The translations under genes were made by a program, and so were the position numbers. Shown here one piece after another: positions 45,697-54,174 of a DNA stretch of 64,000 nt; position 1 is the first letter of the stretch, and each line of letters starts with the position of its first letter. Source of the DNA: Allochromatium humboldtianum (GTDB lineage: Bacteria > Pseudomonadota > Gammaproteobacteria > Chromatiales > Chromatiaceae). The DNA lies in the NCBI RefSeq assembly GCF_013385175.1, contig NZ_JABZEO010000003.1:186001-250000 (forward strand). The letters run 5' to 3'. A model generated the notes under the pieces. The model made no database searches and was not told where the DNA came from. It saw only the letters and a program-made list of their open reading frames with translations.

Positions 45697-47587
45697 AAGA
45701 AAAAATTCTTTTGGCTAAACTAGAAATAAATTTTATATCTTCTTTATCACTGCAAAGATAATTATCAAAATCTTTTTTAATAATCGGGCTTTGAAAATCA
45801 TATCTATTTTTTTGCTTGCCAAAAATAATAGATGAAAAAATGTAGACATAAAAATAATCCAGGGGCGTTTTTTTGTTATCGCCATTATCATATTCATAAT
45901 AACCATATTTGTACTCATAACTAGCAACAAAATTTGCTGCAGCAGCATAGGTCCAGCCAATGTCATTAGGATGCTTAACGTTTGAAATTTTCTGTATATT
46001 TCCACAGAGAGTATCTTTTTCAATAACAGCTATTTTTTTTGAAATATAAATGTGACTTTCTTGTATTTTATGCTCGACACTGGAAGAATTTAAATCTTCA
46101 TCTGGCAAACCAATCATATCAAGCAACTGATTATCTATTTCACTGTCCATAGAGCAATTAAATGTTGCTTTTTTAAAAACAAGAAGAATAAACGCCAAAA
46201 ATGAATATCCAGGAAAGCTCGCTTCAATTTCATTTTTATAATGCACCATAAGATGCCTAAAGTTCTGCAAGATCCAAGCATATGCAAAACGATCTGGAAA
46301 TTGTTTATAATCGGGGAGCTTCTTATCAATAAATTTATTTATTTCTTTATAATTAGAGCTGTCCCAAACATTAGCAATCTTGCCCAACAAAGTCTCCCAT
46401 TTAAATTCTACCCCTCCTTTTTGGGATTGCTGACAATACAGCAAAGAATTAAAAATTTCAGCAATTTTTTTTGGCGGAGTATTTTTAGCGACATGATGAT
46501 TAGTAACATCATAATAAATTGAATTTATTTTATCTTTTTCTTTAAATTGCTCCACGACTTCCAATATCAGTTTTTTTATTTTGCCATCCTGCTCATTAAG
46601 TTCTTTTTGGTTTAGCATTTCCTGAAAATATATCCACTGGCGAATTGCGATTAAAGATCTGCCAGTTTTCTTGATATCTATTTCTAGGTTGTCGTATTGA
46701 TCATTTAAAATTTCGTTAACTTTTCCATCTGAAAAATCAGACAGTACATATTCTGCAACCACATCAAAAAAGCATTTTATTTCATCAGTAGGTAAATCAA
46801 TTTCTTTTTCAAAATAAAGTGTCAGCAAAATAAGGGCGGATTTAAATCTAACAGAGCGGTCGCCAAATTCGGATTTTGCAACTTTTTGATATCTTTTTAT
46901 TGCGGCTTCATAGCTAGATTTTTTGACGCTATTTGACATTAATTGATTAGTAGAATAAGCCAAAAAGTAAGAATTAGCTAGCTTGTAGCTAGCTACGCTT
47001 TCTTTTATTTTGCTTCCCGTTTTTTTACTTCGCAAAAATACCATAGAATACCACCTAGCAGCATCCTTGTAGTTTCCATTATCAAATGAAATGTCGCCTA
47101 ATCGCTCTTGAGCATATAGATAGTGAGATTTTGCCGCAGCATTGTAAAGCTTTAATGCATCTTTTATGTTTTTTTCATAAATTTTCCCCAGATCAAACTG
47201 TGCTTGAGGAAGATTTCTAGCAAACTCTTCAAGTTTATCCTTGAAAAGAAGTGGTTTTCCTTCGCTATTAATCATTTCAATAGCATACTTAGCCTCATAA
47301 AAACTTGGATCTAAATCTGCTGCTTTTTCTAAAAGCTTTTTTCCTTCTATTGTAATTGATTTTTTTTCTTGAAAATCCCAAAAAGCCAATATGAGCATTG
47401 AGCGAGAATTTCCAGATTTTGCTTTTTCTAAATGTGAATTGCGCGATTCATCATTGTTTATAAAAGCAAGTTCATGTATGGTTTGCTCTAAAGAATCGCA
47501 AAGTGAATCTATAAGTTCTAATTCAAAAAAATTACCGATTAATTCATTAACTTCTTCGTCGGCAAAATCACAATTAGATTGTTTCAT
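45683..47587 (-). CDS. TPR/Sel1-repeat protein, very AT-rich
   Basis: A 634-residue protein with Sel1/TPR-like helical repeats in the N-terminal 40 percent (GKKLLEKAADLDPSFYEAKY; QAQFDLGKIYEKNIKDALKL; AQERLGDISFDNGNYKDAAR; ESVASYKLANSYFLAY). The rest is helical with no known domain, and there is no signal peptide. ATG 47587 is chosen for GGAG 8 nt upstream; it lies 2 bp past the JAB-E1 stop. Base composition is far more AT-rich than the upstream operon genes, which suggests a separate origin. Possibly a target-recognition or adaptor subunit. Confidence 0.72.
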   Translation of the reverse strand: MKQSNCDFADEEVNELIGNFFELELIDSLCDSLEQTIHELAFINNDESRNSHLEKAKSGNSRSMLILAFWDFQEKKSITIEGKKLLEKAADLDPSFYEAKYAIEMINSEGKPLLFKDKLEEFARNLPQAQFDLGKIYEKNIKDALKLYNAAAKSHYLYAQERLGDISFDNGNYKDAARWYSMVFLRSKKTGSKIKESVASYKLANSYFLAYSTNQLMSNSVKKSSYEAAIKRYQKVAKSEFGDRSVRFKSALILLTLYFEKEIDLPTDEIKCFFDVVAEYVLSDFSDGKVNEILNDQYDNLEIDIKKTGRSLIAIRQWIYFQEMLNQKELNEQDGKIKKLILEVVEQFKEKDKINSIYYDVTNHHVAKNTPPKKIAEIFNSLLYCQQSQKGGVEFKWETLLGKIANVWDSSNYKEINKFIDKKLPDYKQFPDRFAYAWILQNFRHLMVHYKNEIEASFPGYSFLAFILLVFKKATFNCSMDSEIDNQLLDMIGLPDEDLNSSSVEHKIQESHIYISKKIAVIEKDTLCGNIQKISNVKHPNDIGWTYAAAANFVASYEYKYGYYEYDNGDNKKTPLDYFYVYIFSSIIFGKQKNRYDFQSPIIKKDFDNYLCSDKEDIKFISSLAKRIFSYVKF

Positions 47588-47589
47588 CT

Positions 47590-48972
47590 TTATTCTCCTG
47601 CACAGAAATAGCAATATTTTTTTCTTGTTTCAACACTATGATAATCTGGATAAATACATGCGCCCTCATTATTTTCATAAATCCAAAGCGGTTTGTGCAA
47701 CTGTCGCTCAGTATATTGATTAACTAAAGCATCGACAGCCATAGAAGAAATTAATGAATTAAGCGTCTTAACCGCTGGCTCCTTAACCTCCTGTCCATCA
47801 ACATATCCACGCCGTACCAACTCTTGCCCAAGAAAGTCGTTTTTGTGCTGTTCCGCTGCCACTTCAGTCGGGTTGATTCGACCAAGGCAGTGTAGACACA
47901 ACCGATCCCCCGTGCGCGCCACGATGACCTCACCGCTCATATCCGTGATCTCACCATCCGTCACCGTGATATTCACACCGCTGGAAATCAGCGGAATCCC
48001 AAATCGCAATGCAATCTCCTGAGCTTTGAAGCGACTGTACTGGCTATCCGTCGCCAGCATGATCCAGTCGGCCTGCGCCAGCACAGAAAGCGCCGCCTCG
48101 TCCTCGACACCGAACGCATGAGCACCGATCTCGGCCCGAGGATTGATGCGCTGCAAATGATCCCGCACGACCTCCACCTTGAGCCGGTTCTCGACCGCAT
48201 CCTGATAATAGGCACCAACGATACGGTTGAGATTAGTGATCTCGACTCGATCCGGATCAATCAGATCAAGCGCCTGAAACCCGGTATGGATCAGATTCTC
48301 AGCGATCACCGACCCCAGCCCACCAACACCGACGACCGCCAACCGCTGCCCATGAGTCATCCGGCGCAGATTGTCCAGCCCCAAGGCTAGTACACTTCGT
48401 GCAAGAAATCCATGCTCCGGATCAGCCTCCGCCAACGCAATGTCGGCAAGCGCCGGATCTCCCGCGCATGGCCAGTTCTCCGACACGACCTGAGTCTTGA
48501 TCCGTGCCGGACAGGCGACGGAACCCTCGGCTTCCCGCCGCCACAGACGCGCCGCATAATCCGACCGCGACAGTACGATACTGGCATAGTGTATATCGTC
48601 GAGGGTATCGGTCAGCCAACTATGAAACGCCCGCTCATCACGATCATCGGTCCCTGAGAAAGCCGCTCCCTGCGAACAGAACGGATGCGTGTGCACATCG
48701 ATCAGCGTATCCACATCCCCGCGCTGCTGCACCTCGACCAGCCGATCATAGATATACTGGCGCTTCAGACGCAAATGGGCCAAGCCCTGATCCTCATAAT
48801 CCTGTGGACGCGGGTAGTGCGCAGAGACGATCTTGATCAACTCATGCTCACCGACCCGATGACGCTGCCCGAACAGCAGCGCAAAGGTCTCCCGACTCGA
48901 ATCCGTCAGAAGCTGCGCACGCAGTTCGGGAAAAAGCCCTTGCGGAAACCGCAGAAGAGGAAGCGTGCTCAT
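47590..48972 (-). CDS. JAB deubiquitinase-like / E1 (ThiF) fusion protein
   Basis: A 460-residue fusion. Residues about 1-160 are a JAB/JAMM metalloprotease with the full motif: E28, H94-x-H96 (DVHTHP) and S106-x2-D109. This activity would process or remove ubiquitin-like tags. Residues about 190-460 are a ThiF/E1 adenylation domain with GVGGLG (215-220), DPD and NLNR (247-250), and two zinc-binding CxxC pairs (C359/C362 and C454/C457). No cysteine lies in the crossover loop (about 365-400), where E1 enzymes usually place the thioester cysteine. The last 75 codons are AT-rich, unlike the rest. It follows the E2 gene by 3 bp. Confidence 0.9.
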   Translation of the reverse strand: MSTLPLLRFPQGLFPELRAQLLTDSSRETFALLFGQRHRVGEHELIKIVSAHYPRPQDYEDQGLAHLRLKRQYIYDRLVEVQQRGDVDTLIDVHTHPFCSQGAAFSGTDDRDERAFHSWLTDTLDDIHYASIVLSRSDYAARLWRREAEGSVACPARIKTQVVSENWPCAGDPALADIALAEADPEHGFLARSVLALGLDNLRRMTHGQRLAVVGVGGLGSVIAENLIHTGFQALDLIDPDRVEITNLNRIVGAYYQDAVENRLKVEVVRDHLQRINPRAEIGAHAFGVEDEAALSVLAQADWIMLATDSQYSRFKAQEIALRFGIPLISSGVNITVTDGEITDMSGEVIVARTGDRLCLHCLGRINPTEVAAEQHKNDFLGQELVRRGYVDGQEVKEPAVKTLNSLISSMAVDALVNQYTERQLHKPLWIYENNEGACIYPDYHSVETRKKYCYFCAGE

Positions 48973-48975
48973 GAC

Positions 48976-49644
48976 TCAATCGTTCCCCAGCGCTTCACGG
49001 ATGAGATGAAAGTAAGTGTAGATATTGTCGCCATCACGCCAATTCTGCGCCGGCTGCCAAGCGCCATTGTCGATGTAGACGCAATACCACTTCCACCCCT
49101 GCTCGATCGGCGCCTGCCAAGCGCTATGCGCAACACCTTGAAAGAAATGGCCATCCGGTGAGAGCGGAATATCGGCCATCATATAGAACCCGATCGGCGG
49201 CAAGGCCGGATATTCGTCAGGGAAGACGACCATCAGCGCCGTGGTTCGCGCGATACGATGCCAGCGCGGCGGTAGATTATAGGTAGGGACCACCATCCAG
49301 TGGGCGTCAGTATGATCGAAATCGACACCCTGCGACCTGAACAGAGTGCGACTGATGTCAGTGACCTGTTCCGTGATGATCTGCTTGGACTGATGGGAAC
49401 GGCGACCGCCGAATCCACCCTTGTACCGCTTGGGCATGGTCGTTGGCTTGGCACCGCGCCCTTGCTTGTCGATGAGTTCGTGTCGCGCATAGTGGCGATG
49501 CTCATCGATCGTTTGCACCTTGCCACCGCACTCCAAAATGGCGCGACGCCCCGGCGCGACCTTGGCCAGCCGAGCCAATTCACTGCCATGTGCGCCGTTA
49601 TTGAGGCTGTTGGGGTCGAGACGTCTGCCGTTCATGATGGCCAT
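48976..49644 (-). CDS. E2-fold protein with possible N-terminal ubiquitin-like part
   Basis: A 222-residue protein. Residues about 105-222 resemble the prokaryotic E2 family E group found beside JAB/ThiF genes: VVPTYNLPPRWHR, FPDEYPALPPIGFY, and NWRDGDNIYTYFHLIREAL. The canonical E2 cysteine position (after the PP motif, in PDGHFFQG) has no Cys; the only domain cysteine is C188 in WKWYCVY. Residues about 10-80 look like a beta-grasp/multiubiquitin-type segment that ends near a GG-F-GG stretch, which is a weak inference. GGAG lies 7 nt before ATG 49644. First gene of the operon. Confidence 0.72.
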   Translation of the reverse strand: MAIMNGRRLDPNSLNNGAHGSELARLAKVAPGRRAILECGGKVQTIDEHRHYARHELIDKQGRGAKPTTMPKRYKGGFGGRRSHQSKQIITEQVTDISRTLFRSQGVDFDHTDAHWMVVPTYNLPPRWHRIARTTALMVVFPDEYPALPPIGFYMMADIPLSPDGHFFQGVAHSAWQAPIEQGWKWYCVYIDNGAWQPAQNWRDGDNIYTYFHLIREALGND

Positions 49645-49725
49645 GATGTTGCTCCTGGATTGGATGGGGGGGGAAGGTGAAAATCTGGCGGATAGACTAT
49701 CTCTGCAACCAATGACCTGTCAGGG
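49645..49725 (-). promoter_or_regulatory. Leader of the E2/E1/TPR/Nudix operon
   Basis: Between the upstream terminator and the E2 start lies a perfect small dyad GATAG-A-CTATC (49691-49701), 47-57 bp before the ATG, possibly an operator. A poly-C run (49676-49669 region) follows. No clear -35/-10 pair can be assigned. Confidence 0.4.
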
Positions 49726-49749
49726 GAAAACGTCGGGAAAACCGACGTT
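49725..49749 (-). terminator. Terminator after the NYN gene
   Basis: Read on the minus strand: stem AACGTCGG/CCGACGTT (49729-49749) with a 5-nt loop, followed by TTTTCCCC. It lies 20 bp past the NYN stop and separates that transcript from the E2 operon. Confidence 0.75.
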
Positions 49750-49767
49750 CTCCACAGCGATTCTGGT

Positions 49768-50307
49768 TTACAGCCTATCGTCGTCCGCTTCTGCCGCCAT
49801 CTCTTCAAAAGCGACGGCCTGATCTGCGCGCTCTTGCAGATAGACGGCCAGATCGATGAAGCCGGAAGCTTTGAGCCTGATTTCGTTGGCAGCATTGATG
49901 CCTGGGAAAGCTGCGACCTCGACACGAATGCCGCGCTCACGCAACTCAAGGATCACAGGCACGAAATCCTTGTCTCCAGAGATCAGGACGATGATTTCGG
50001 GCTTGACGATTTCCGCAGTACGCATCAGCGCAAGCGTGATCTCGACATCGAAGTCGCACTTGTAGCTATCGCCCGCAATCGCCCCTACCTTACTGTGGAC
50101 CAGATAGCTCTGCTCCCACAGAGATTCAATGCTCTGATCGCGCGCATGAGGATTGCGTGGATCGATGGGAACGAAAGCATGCGCCTCGACCAGGAAGCGC
50201 CCCTCACTGAGATAGTTCAGCAGATCATGGTAGTCAGGTACGGTTCCTTGGTTGCGAAAAGCGGCGTTGGTGTTTGCATAGTCATTGAAGACGACGAGCT
50301 TTTCCAT
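49768..50307 (-). CDS. NYN-domain (LabA/PIN-like) ribonuclease candidate
   Basis: A 179-residue protein with the NYN/PIN fold. Acidic residues sit at the expected places: D9 in VVFNDYANTN, D85/D87 in YKCDFDVEITLAL, and D112/D114 in LISGDKDFVPVI. C-terminal strand RGIRVEVAAFP and an acidic tail complete it. Such domains cleave RNA, and some take part in defence. AGGAG lies 6 nt upstream of ATG 50307. Upstream of the E2 operon on the same strand but separated by a terminator. Confidence 0.85.
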   Translation of the reverse strand: MEKLVVFNDYANTNAAFRNQGTVPDYHDLLNYLSEGRFLVEAHAFVPIDPRNPHARDQSIESLWEQSYLVHSKVGAIAGDSYKCDFDVEITLALMRTAEIVKPEIIVLISGDKDFVPVILELRERGIRVEVAAFPGINAANEIRLKASGFIDLAVYLQERADQAVAFEEMAAEADDDRL

Positions 50308-50333
50308 GGTGATCTCCTGGTGGTTGGCTGGTA

Positions 50334-50582
50334 TTATTTGGAGGCTTTGGTTAAGGCCGCCGCAATCAGTGCGGCGGCGGCGACCGCGATGAAGTGAAAA
50401 TCGATCATAAACAGCAGTATGGTGCCGCACAGCAGGCCGACCCCTGATCCGATGGCCCAATCAGGGATTTTGTTCGTTGCGGCGGGCCGTCTTGCTCTAC
50501 CTGAATTGTTCCGATATCCAGGTGCACGGTTCTGGTTGAACTGGCGGTTTCGGTATTTGTTCGCGTTGGGGATGTTGGCCAT
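50334..50582 (-). CDS. Small basic membrane protein
   Basis: An 82-residue protein of no family I recognise. The first 45 residues are strongly basic and Asn/Arg-rich (NKYRNRQFNQNRAPGYRNNS), like a nucleic-acid-binding or cytoplasmic anchor tail. The rest forms one or two membrane segments (SGVGLLCGTILLFMIDF, FIAVAAAALIAAAL). AGGAG lies 9 nt before ATG 50582. It precedes the NYN gene by 26 bp in one likely operon and could recruit the nuclease to the membrane. Confidence 0.6.
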   Translation of the reverse strand: MANIPNANKYRNRQFNQNRAPGYRNNSGRARRPAATNKIPDWAIGSGVGLLCGTILLFMIDFHFIAVAAAALIAAALTKASK

Positions 50583-50844
50583 AGGTACATGCTCCTGAGC
50601 GGCTGGGCTTGGAGCAGTAATTTAAGATGGCCAATTCGAGGCGGGTAGGGAGAATTGGGGGAAAAAGAGGAAGCTCGGCGTCAAGACACCAAGTATTTCT
50701 AGCGCGCGCGTCGAGTTGATTCGGCGCCTTTTGCTTTGCGTCCGTAGCTGAGTGCACAGCGCCGACTGACACCTGATGGACATCCGGCAGATCGCAAACC
50801 AATCCGATCGGGAAATTTCGGACCGGCGTGGCTTCGAGCTTGCG
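50583..50844. other. Gap between toxin gene and NYN operon
   Basis: 262 bp without a credible gene. On the minus strand it carries TTTCCCCCAATTCTCCCT (50647-50664), matching 15 of 18 bases of the motif in the AAA+ leader. Promoter elements for the small membrane protein/NYN pair should lie here. Confidence 0.45.
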
Positions 50845-51393
50845 TCACCCTTCGGCCAGCCACTGACGCACGGTCGCTATGGGCAAGAAAAGCCGCCGTG
50901 GATTGGACGGCAGCGGCATGAAACCAAATCCCTGGTACATCGCCTTGCGCCGCTCCACGCGCTCCGGATCGCCGCAGTCGAACACGTCCAGCATCACCAC
51001 CGCGATGCCGATCGCCTCGGATGCGCGAGCAATGCGCGTCAGGGCGTCCACCAGCAGGTCGCTGCCGAAACCCTGATTCCGATACCGCCGATCTCGACCG
51101 ATCATCGAGATGAACGCGGCGGGAATCGCACCATGCGCCGGTCGTGCGCGCGCATAGCGTGGCGGCAGCGCCTCGTAGCTGACGGCATGGGCGTTGATCG
51201 CATAGAAGCCCATCACGGCGCCCTCGGGCGCCGCCATCACATACAGCCGGATATTGTCGGCCTTGGCCAATTTGTTGGCTGTCTTGTGAAAGTAGTTGTC
51301 GATCGCCGCAATGCCGCAACTGAAACCGTCCCGGTCATGCCGCGCGGAGTCGAACGGCTCGATGCAATAGGGCTGAGCGCTTCGATCCGGCAT
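50845..51393 (-). CDS. GNAT acetyltransferase toxin (TacT/AtaT-like)
   Basis: A 182-residue GNAT protein. The acetyl-CoA loop reads RDRRYRNQGFGSDLLVDAL, and the start FSCGIAAIDNYFHKTA is typical of toxins that acetylate aminoacyl-tRNA and block translation. Its start shares one base with the stop of the DUF1778 antitoxin gene upstream (TAATG). That pairing is the hallmark of TacAT/AtaRT systems. Confidence 0.9.
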   Translation of the reverse strand: MPDRSAQPYCIEPFDSARHDRDGFSCGIAAIDNYFHKTANKLAKADNIRLYVMAAPEGAVMGFYAINAHAVSYEALPPRYARARPAHGAIPAAFISMIGRDRRYRNQGFGSDLLVDALTRIARASEAIGIAVVMLDVFDCGDPERVERRKAMYQGFGFMPLPSNPRRLFLPIATVRQWLAEG

Positions 51394-51701
51394 TATTTCG
51401 ACCGGGTCCGCTCACGACTGCGTTTCAGGGCTGCGCGTAGCTCGGGGGTCGGCTCGGGCGGCTGGTCCAGCGCCGCGAAGAACACCGCTTGGTCCTCAGG
51501 ACGCAGGATCGTCAGCTCATGGGCCGCAATGGTCTCCAAGGCGGCCTGATAGGCGGCATTCATGGCGAAGGTCGAATCATCCAGGCCCGACAGCACGGCC
51601 GCTCTGTGGATCGTCTCCTTGATCCTCGGCTTGGTGCGAAAATGCATCCGCGCATCATTGCGCTCGTTGATCGTGTTCGTCAGGTCTTCTGCCGGCCGCA
51701 T
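51393..51701 (-). CDS. DUF1778 antitoxin (TacA/AtaR-like)
   Basis: A 102-residue ribbon-helix-helix antitoxin: an N-terminal DNA-binding part (RKTKPRIKETIHRAA-like, here FRTKPRIKETIHRAAVLSG) and a C-terminal toxin-binding tail (PEDQAVFFAALDQPPEPT). ATG 51701 is preceded by GGGAG at 7 nt. The promoter-embedded dyad upstream suits autorepression. Confidence 0.88.
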   Translation of the reverse strand: MRPAEDLTNTINERNDARMHFRTKPRIKETIHRAAVLSGLDDSTFAMNAAYQAALETIAAHELTILRPEDQAVFFAALDQPPEPTPELRAALKRSRERTRSK

Positions 51702-51735
51702 GATCGATCTCCCACTGTTTGGCATGATACGGAAC

Positions 51736-51764
51736 AATGTACGCCGATTGAGCGTACGCATCAA
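51736..51764 (-). promoter_or_regulatory. Promoter and operator of the DUF1778-GNAT pair
   Basis: On the minus strand TTGATG (51764-51759) and TACATT (51741-51736) are 17 bp apart. The dyad GTACGC-N7-GCGTAC (51739-51757) fills the spacer and touches the -10, as expected for an antitoxin-controlled promoter. Confidence 0.6.
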
Positions 51765-51929
51765 CCGAACCGAGTCACCCAGGATATAGAAGCAAGACGC
51801 CACGATTGGCATCAACGGCAAAGCTCCCTCAGCGCCCTTCCAATCCACGCGCATCGCGGTCGATTCAGAGCCTGATTCGCTCTTTTATGCCATACTGAAT
51901 TCCATTTTCGGCCGACACCTTATGCAATC

Positions 51930-52298
51930 ATGACCAAGGTACTGATCGTCGACGATGACGAACTCTTTCGGACCATGCTCACCGAGATGGTCCAGCGCGA
52001 GGGCCATCAGGTCGGCACCGCGACCAACGGCAACGAGGCATTGACCGCCATCGAGCACAGTCGCCCCGATCTCATCATCACCGATATCCTGATGCCCGAA
52101 AAAGACGGCATCGAGCTCATCATGGAGCTGGCGCGACGCGACGCGCGGATTCCCATCATCGCCGTCTCGGGCGGACGCCGCTCGATCAGTCTGGAATTCA
52201 ATCTGGAGTCGGCCAAGCTGATGGGCGTGCGCGCCACCCTGCCCAAGCCCTTCACGCGCGAACAACTGCGTGAAGCCATCGCTGGCGCACTGAGTTAA
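51930..52298 (+). CDS. CheY-like response regulator
   Basis: A single receiver domain of 122 residues with D8-D9-D10, phospho-acceptor D52 (IITDILMPEKDG) and LPKPF lysine. It stands alone between the toxin-antitoxin pair and convergent sbcB, so its kinase is not evident. The EFNLESAKLMGVRATL stretch is typical of orphan regulators common in this group. Confidence 0.88.
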   Translation: MTKVLIVDDDELFRTMLTEMVQREGHQVGTATNGNEALTAIEHSRPDLIITDILMPEKDGIELIMELARRDARIPIIAVSGGRRSISLEFNLESAKLMGVRATLPKPFTREQLREAIAGALS

Positions 52299-52319
52299 AG
52301 CCAGAGCGCCGATAGCCGG

Positions 52320-53753
52320 TCAACCGGCATCGAGCACGCGCCCGGCCCAATCACCCAGAGCGTCGAGAATCGCCAGCTTGGCCGGATCGTCGTCATGGAT
52401 CTCGGCCAGTTCGGCGAGCCGCACCTCATAATCCTCGATCTGGAGACTGGCCCCACCCTCGGGGTCAGTGAGGCGCGCAAAGCGATAGGCGTCCCAGTCC
52501 TCACGCTCATCCGGACTCAGAGTCTCAGGCCAGTTACGGGCGCGATAGCGGAACAGCAGCGTGCCAAGACGCGGGTCGCTGAAACGCGGCGGCGCGGTCG
52601 CCAGCTCGGCGGGGTTAGAGCGCACGACCTGATCGCAGGCGCGACGGTCGGCGTCGGAGAGGAAACCGCCCGAATAAAGCATCAGCTCGGGATCGGTCTC
52701 GACCGGCAGCGGTCGTTGATGGACTTCGCGCACGCGCTGCTCGATCTCGCCGGCTGCATCCGCGATCCAGCGCGCATGACGCACGACTCGATCGGGGTCG
52801 ATCCGCCAGCACTCGGCACTCTCCGGGGGCAGGGTCGCCAGCGGCGCGAGCATGGGTACATGATTGACATGCACGGTCTTGAGCGGGACGCGCTCGACAC
52901 CCGCCGGCAGTTCCTCGCTCGGCGTGAAGAGCCGACGGCGGATCTCGTCCACCGACAGCTCCAGCAGTTGGGCCGGATCCGCACGCAGATCGAAACAGAT
53001 CACGCCATTTCCGTTGGTCGGATGAGCCGCGACCGGAAAGATCGGCGCGATACAGCCGAGCGCTGCCGGGAAGCGCGCCGAGACATGCAGCAAGGGTCGG
53101 CGTTCATCGAGTAGCGCGCGCACCCGGCGCTTGTCGCGCAGCGTCAACGCATAGCTGAAAAGTCGGGGCTGGACATCACGCAGCCGGCGCGCCAGCGCGA
53201 TGGTCGCGCGCACGTCGGCGAGCGCGTCATGCGCCTGACCATGGTCGATGCCGTTGGCGACGGTCAGCTGCTCCAGCCGGAACGAGGTCGTACCCTCGTC
53301 GTTGAGCGGCCATTCGATCCCTGCGGGACGCAGTGCATGGGCCAGCCGCAGCACATCGATCAGATCCCAGCGCGAGTTGCCGGAGCGCCATTCACGCGCG
53401 TAAGGATCGAAAAAATTGCGGTAGAACAGATGACGGGTGACTTCGTCGTCGAAGCGCAGACTGTTGTAGCCGACGCCGCAGGTTCCGGGCCGGCTCAGCT
53501 CATCATGGATCGCGCGCGCGAACTCGGCCTCAATCACCCCTTCGCGTGCGACACGCTGAGGCGTGAGACCCGTGACGAGACAGGCATCCGGATGAGGGAG
53601 CAGATCGTCCGTCGGACGACAGAAGAGAACGAGCGGATCGCCGACCTCGTTGAGATCGGCGTCGGTGCGGACTCCGGCGAACTGACAGGGACGATCGCGG
53701 CGCGGATCGGCGCCCCAGGTTTCGTAATCGTGCCAGTAGAAGGTGTCGGACAT
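52320..53753 (-). CDS. sbcB: Exodeoxyribonuclease I
   Basis: A 3'-5' single-strand DNA exonuclease used in repair and recombination. The 477-residue protein has the DEDDh nuclease motifs: FYWHDYETWG, GYNSLRFDDEV, and HDALADVRATIALA. SH3-like and helical C-terminal domains follow, ending in DALGDWAGRVLDAG. Start ATG 53753 gives the same size as E. coli SbcB (475). Its end lies 21 bp from the convergent response regulator. Confidence 0.95.
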   Translation of the reverse strand: MSDTFYWHDYETWGADPRRDRPCQFAGVRTDADLNEVGDPLVLFCRPTDDLLPHPDACLVTGLTPQRVAREGVIEAEFARAIHDELSRPGTCGVGYNSLRFDDEVTRHLFYRNFFDPYAREWRSGNSRWDLIDVLRLAHALRPAGIEWPLNDEGTTSFRLEQLTVANGIDHGQAHDALADVRATIALARRLRDVQPRLFSYALTLRDKRRVRALLDERRPLLHVSARFPAALGCIAPIFPVAAHPTNGNGVICFDLRADPAQLLELSVDEIRRRLFTPSEELPAGVERVPLKTVHVNHVPMLAPLATLPPESAECWRIDPDRVVRHARWIADAAGEIEQRVREVHQRPLPVETDPELMLYSGGFLSDADRRACDQVVRSNPAELATAPPRFSDPRLGTLLFRYRARNWPETLSPDEREDWDAYRFARLTDPEGGASLQIEDYEVRLAELAEIHDDDPAKLAILDALGDWAGRVLDAG

Positions 53754-53809
53754 GGGCCGAACCTCCAGTGCCGGACGCTGGCCGCCCTGGTCCGGACGGC
53801 CGGAACGGC

Positions 53810-54154
53810 TCAGACCTTCTCGCGGATGCGAGCGGCCTTGCCGGTGAGATTGCGCAGATAGTAGAGCTTGGCGCGACGCACATCGCCCTTGCGCTTGACC
53901 TCGATGCCGGCGATCGACGGGCTGTAGGTCTGGAACACGCGCTCCACGCCCTCGCCATGCGAGATCTTGCGCACGGTGAAGGCCGAGTTCAGACCGCGAC
54001 TGCGGATGGCGATGACGACACCCTCGAACGCCTGGAGACGCTCGCGATCCTTCTCCTTGACCTTGACCTGGACGACGACGGTGTCGCCCGGGGCGAAATC
54101 CGGGACTTCGCGGGACATTTGCTCTTGTTCGAGCTGCTGAATGATGTTGCTCAT
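53810..54154 (-). CDS. rplS: Ribosomal protein L19
   Basis: A 114-residue large-subunit protein at the subunit interface. Family sequence [30 protein letters not shown] is clear, followed by [22 protein letters not shown]. Last gene of the conserved rpsP-rimM-trmD-rplS operon. Confidence 0.98.
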   Translation of the reverse strand: MSNIIQQLEQEQMSREVPDFAPGDTVVVQVKVKEKDRERLQAFEGVVIAIRSRGLNSAFTVRKISHGEGVERVFQTYSPSIAGIEVKRKGDVRRAKLYYLRNLTGKAARIREKV

Positions 54155-54174
54155 GGTTTCCTTGGCTCCTGTTC

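Noticed and set aside
48504-49161. Plus-strand open frames across the JAB-E1 and E2-like genes
   Set aside because: They are antisense to genes with clear JAMM, ThiF and E2-fold motifs; no ribosome-binding site or domain supports them.
44000-50310. CBASS system
   Set aside because: E1, E2-like and JAB parts occur, but there is no CD-NTase gene and no recognisable cyclic-nucleotide effector.
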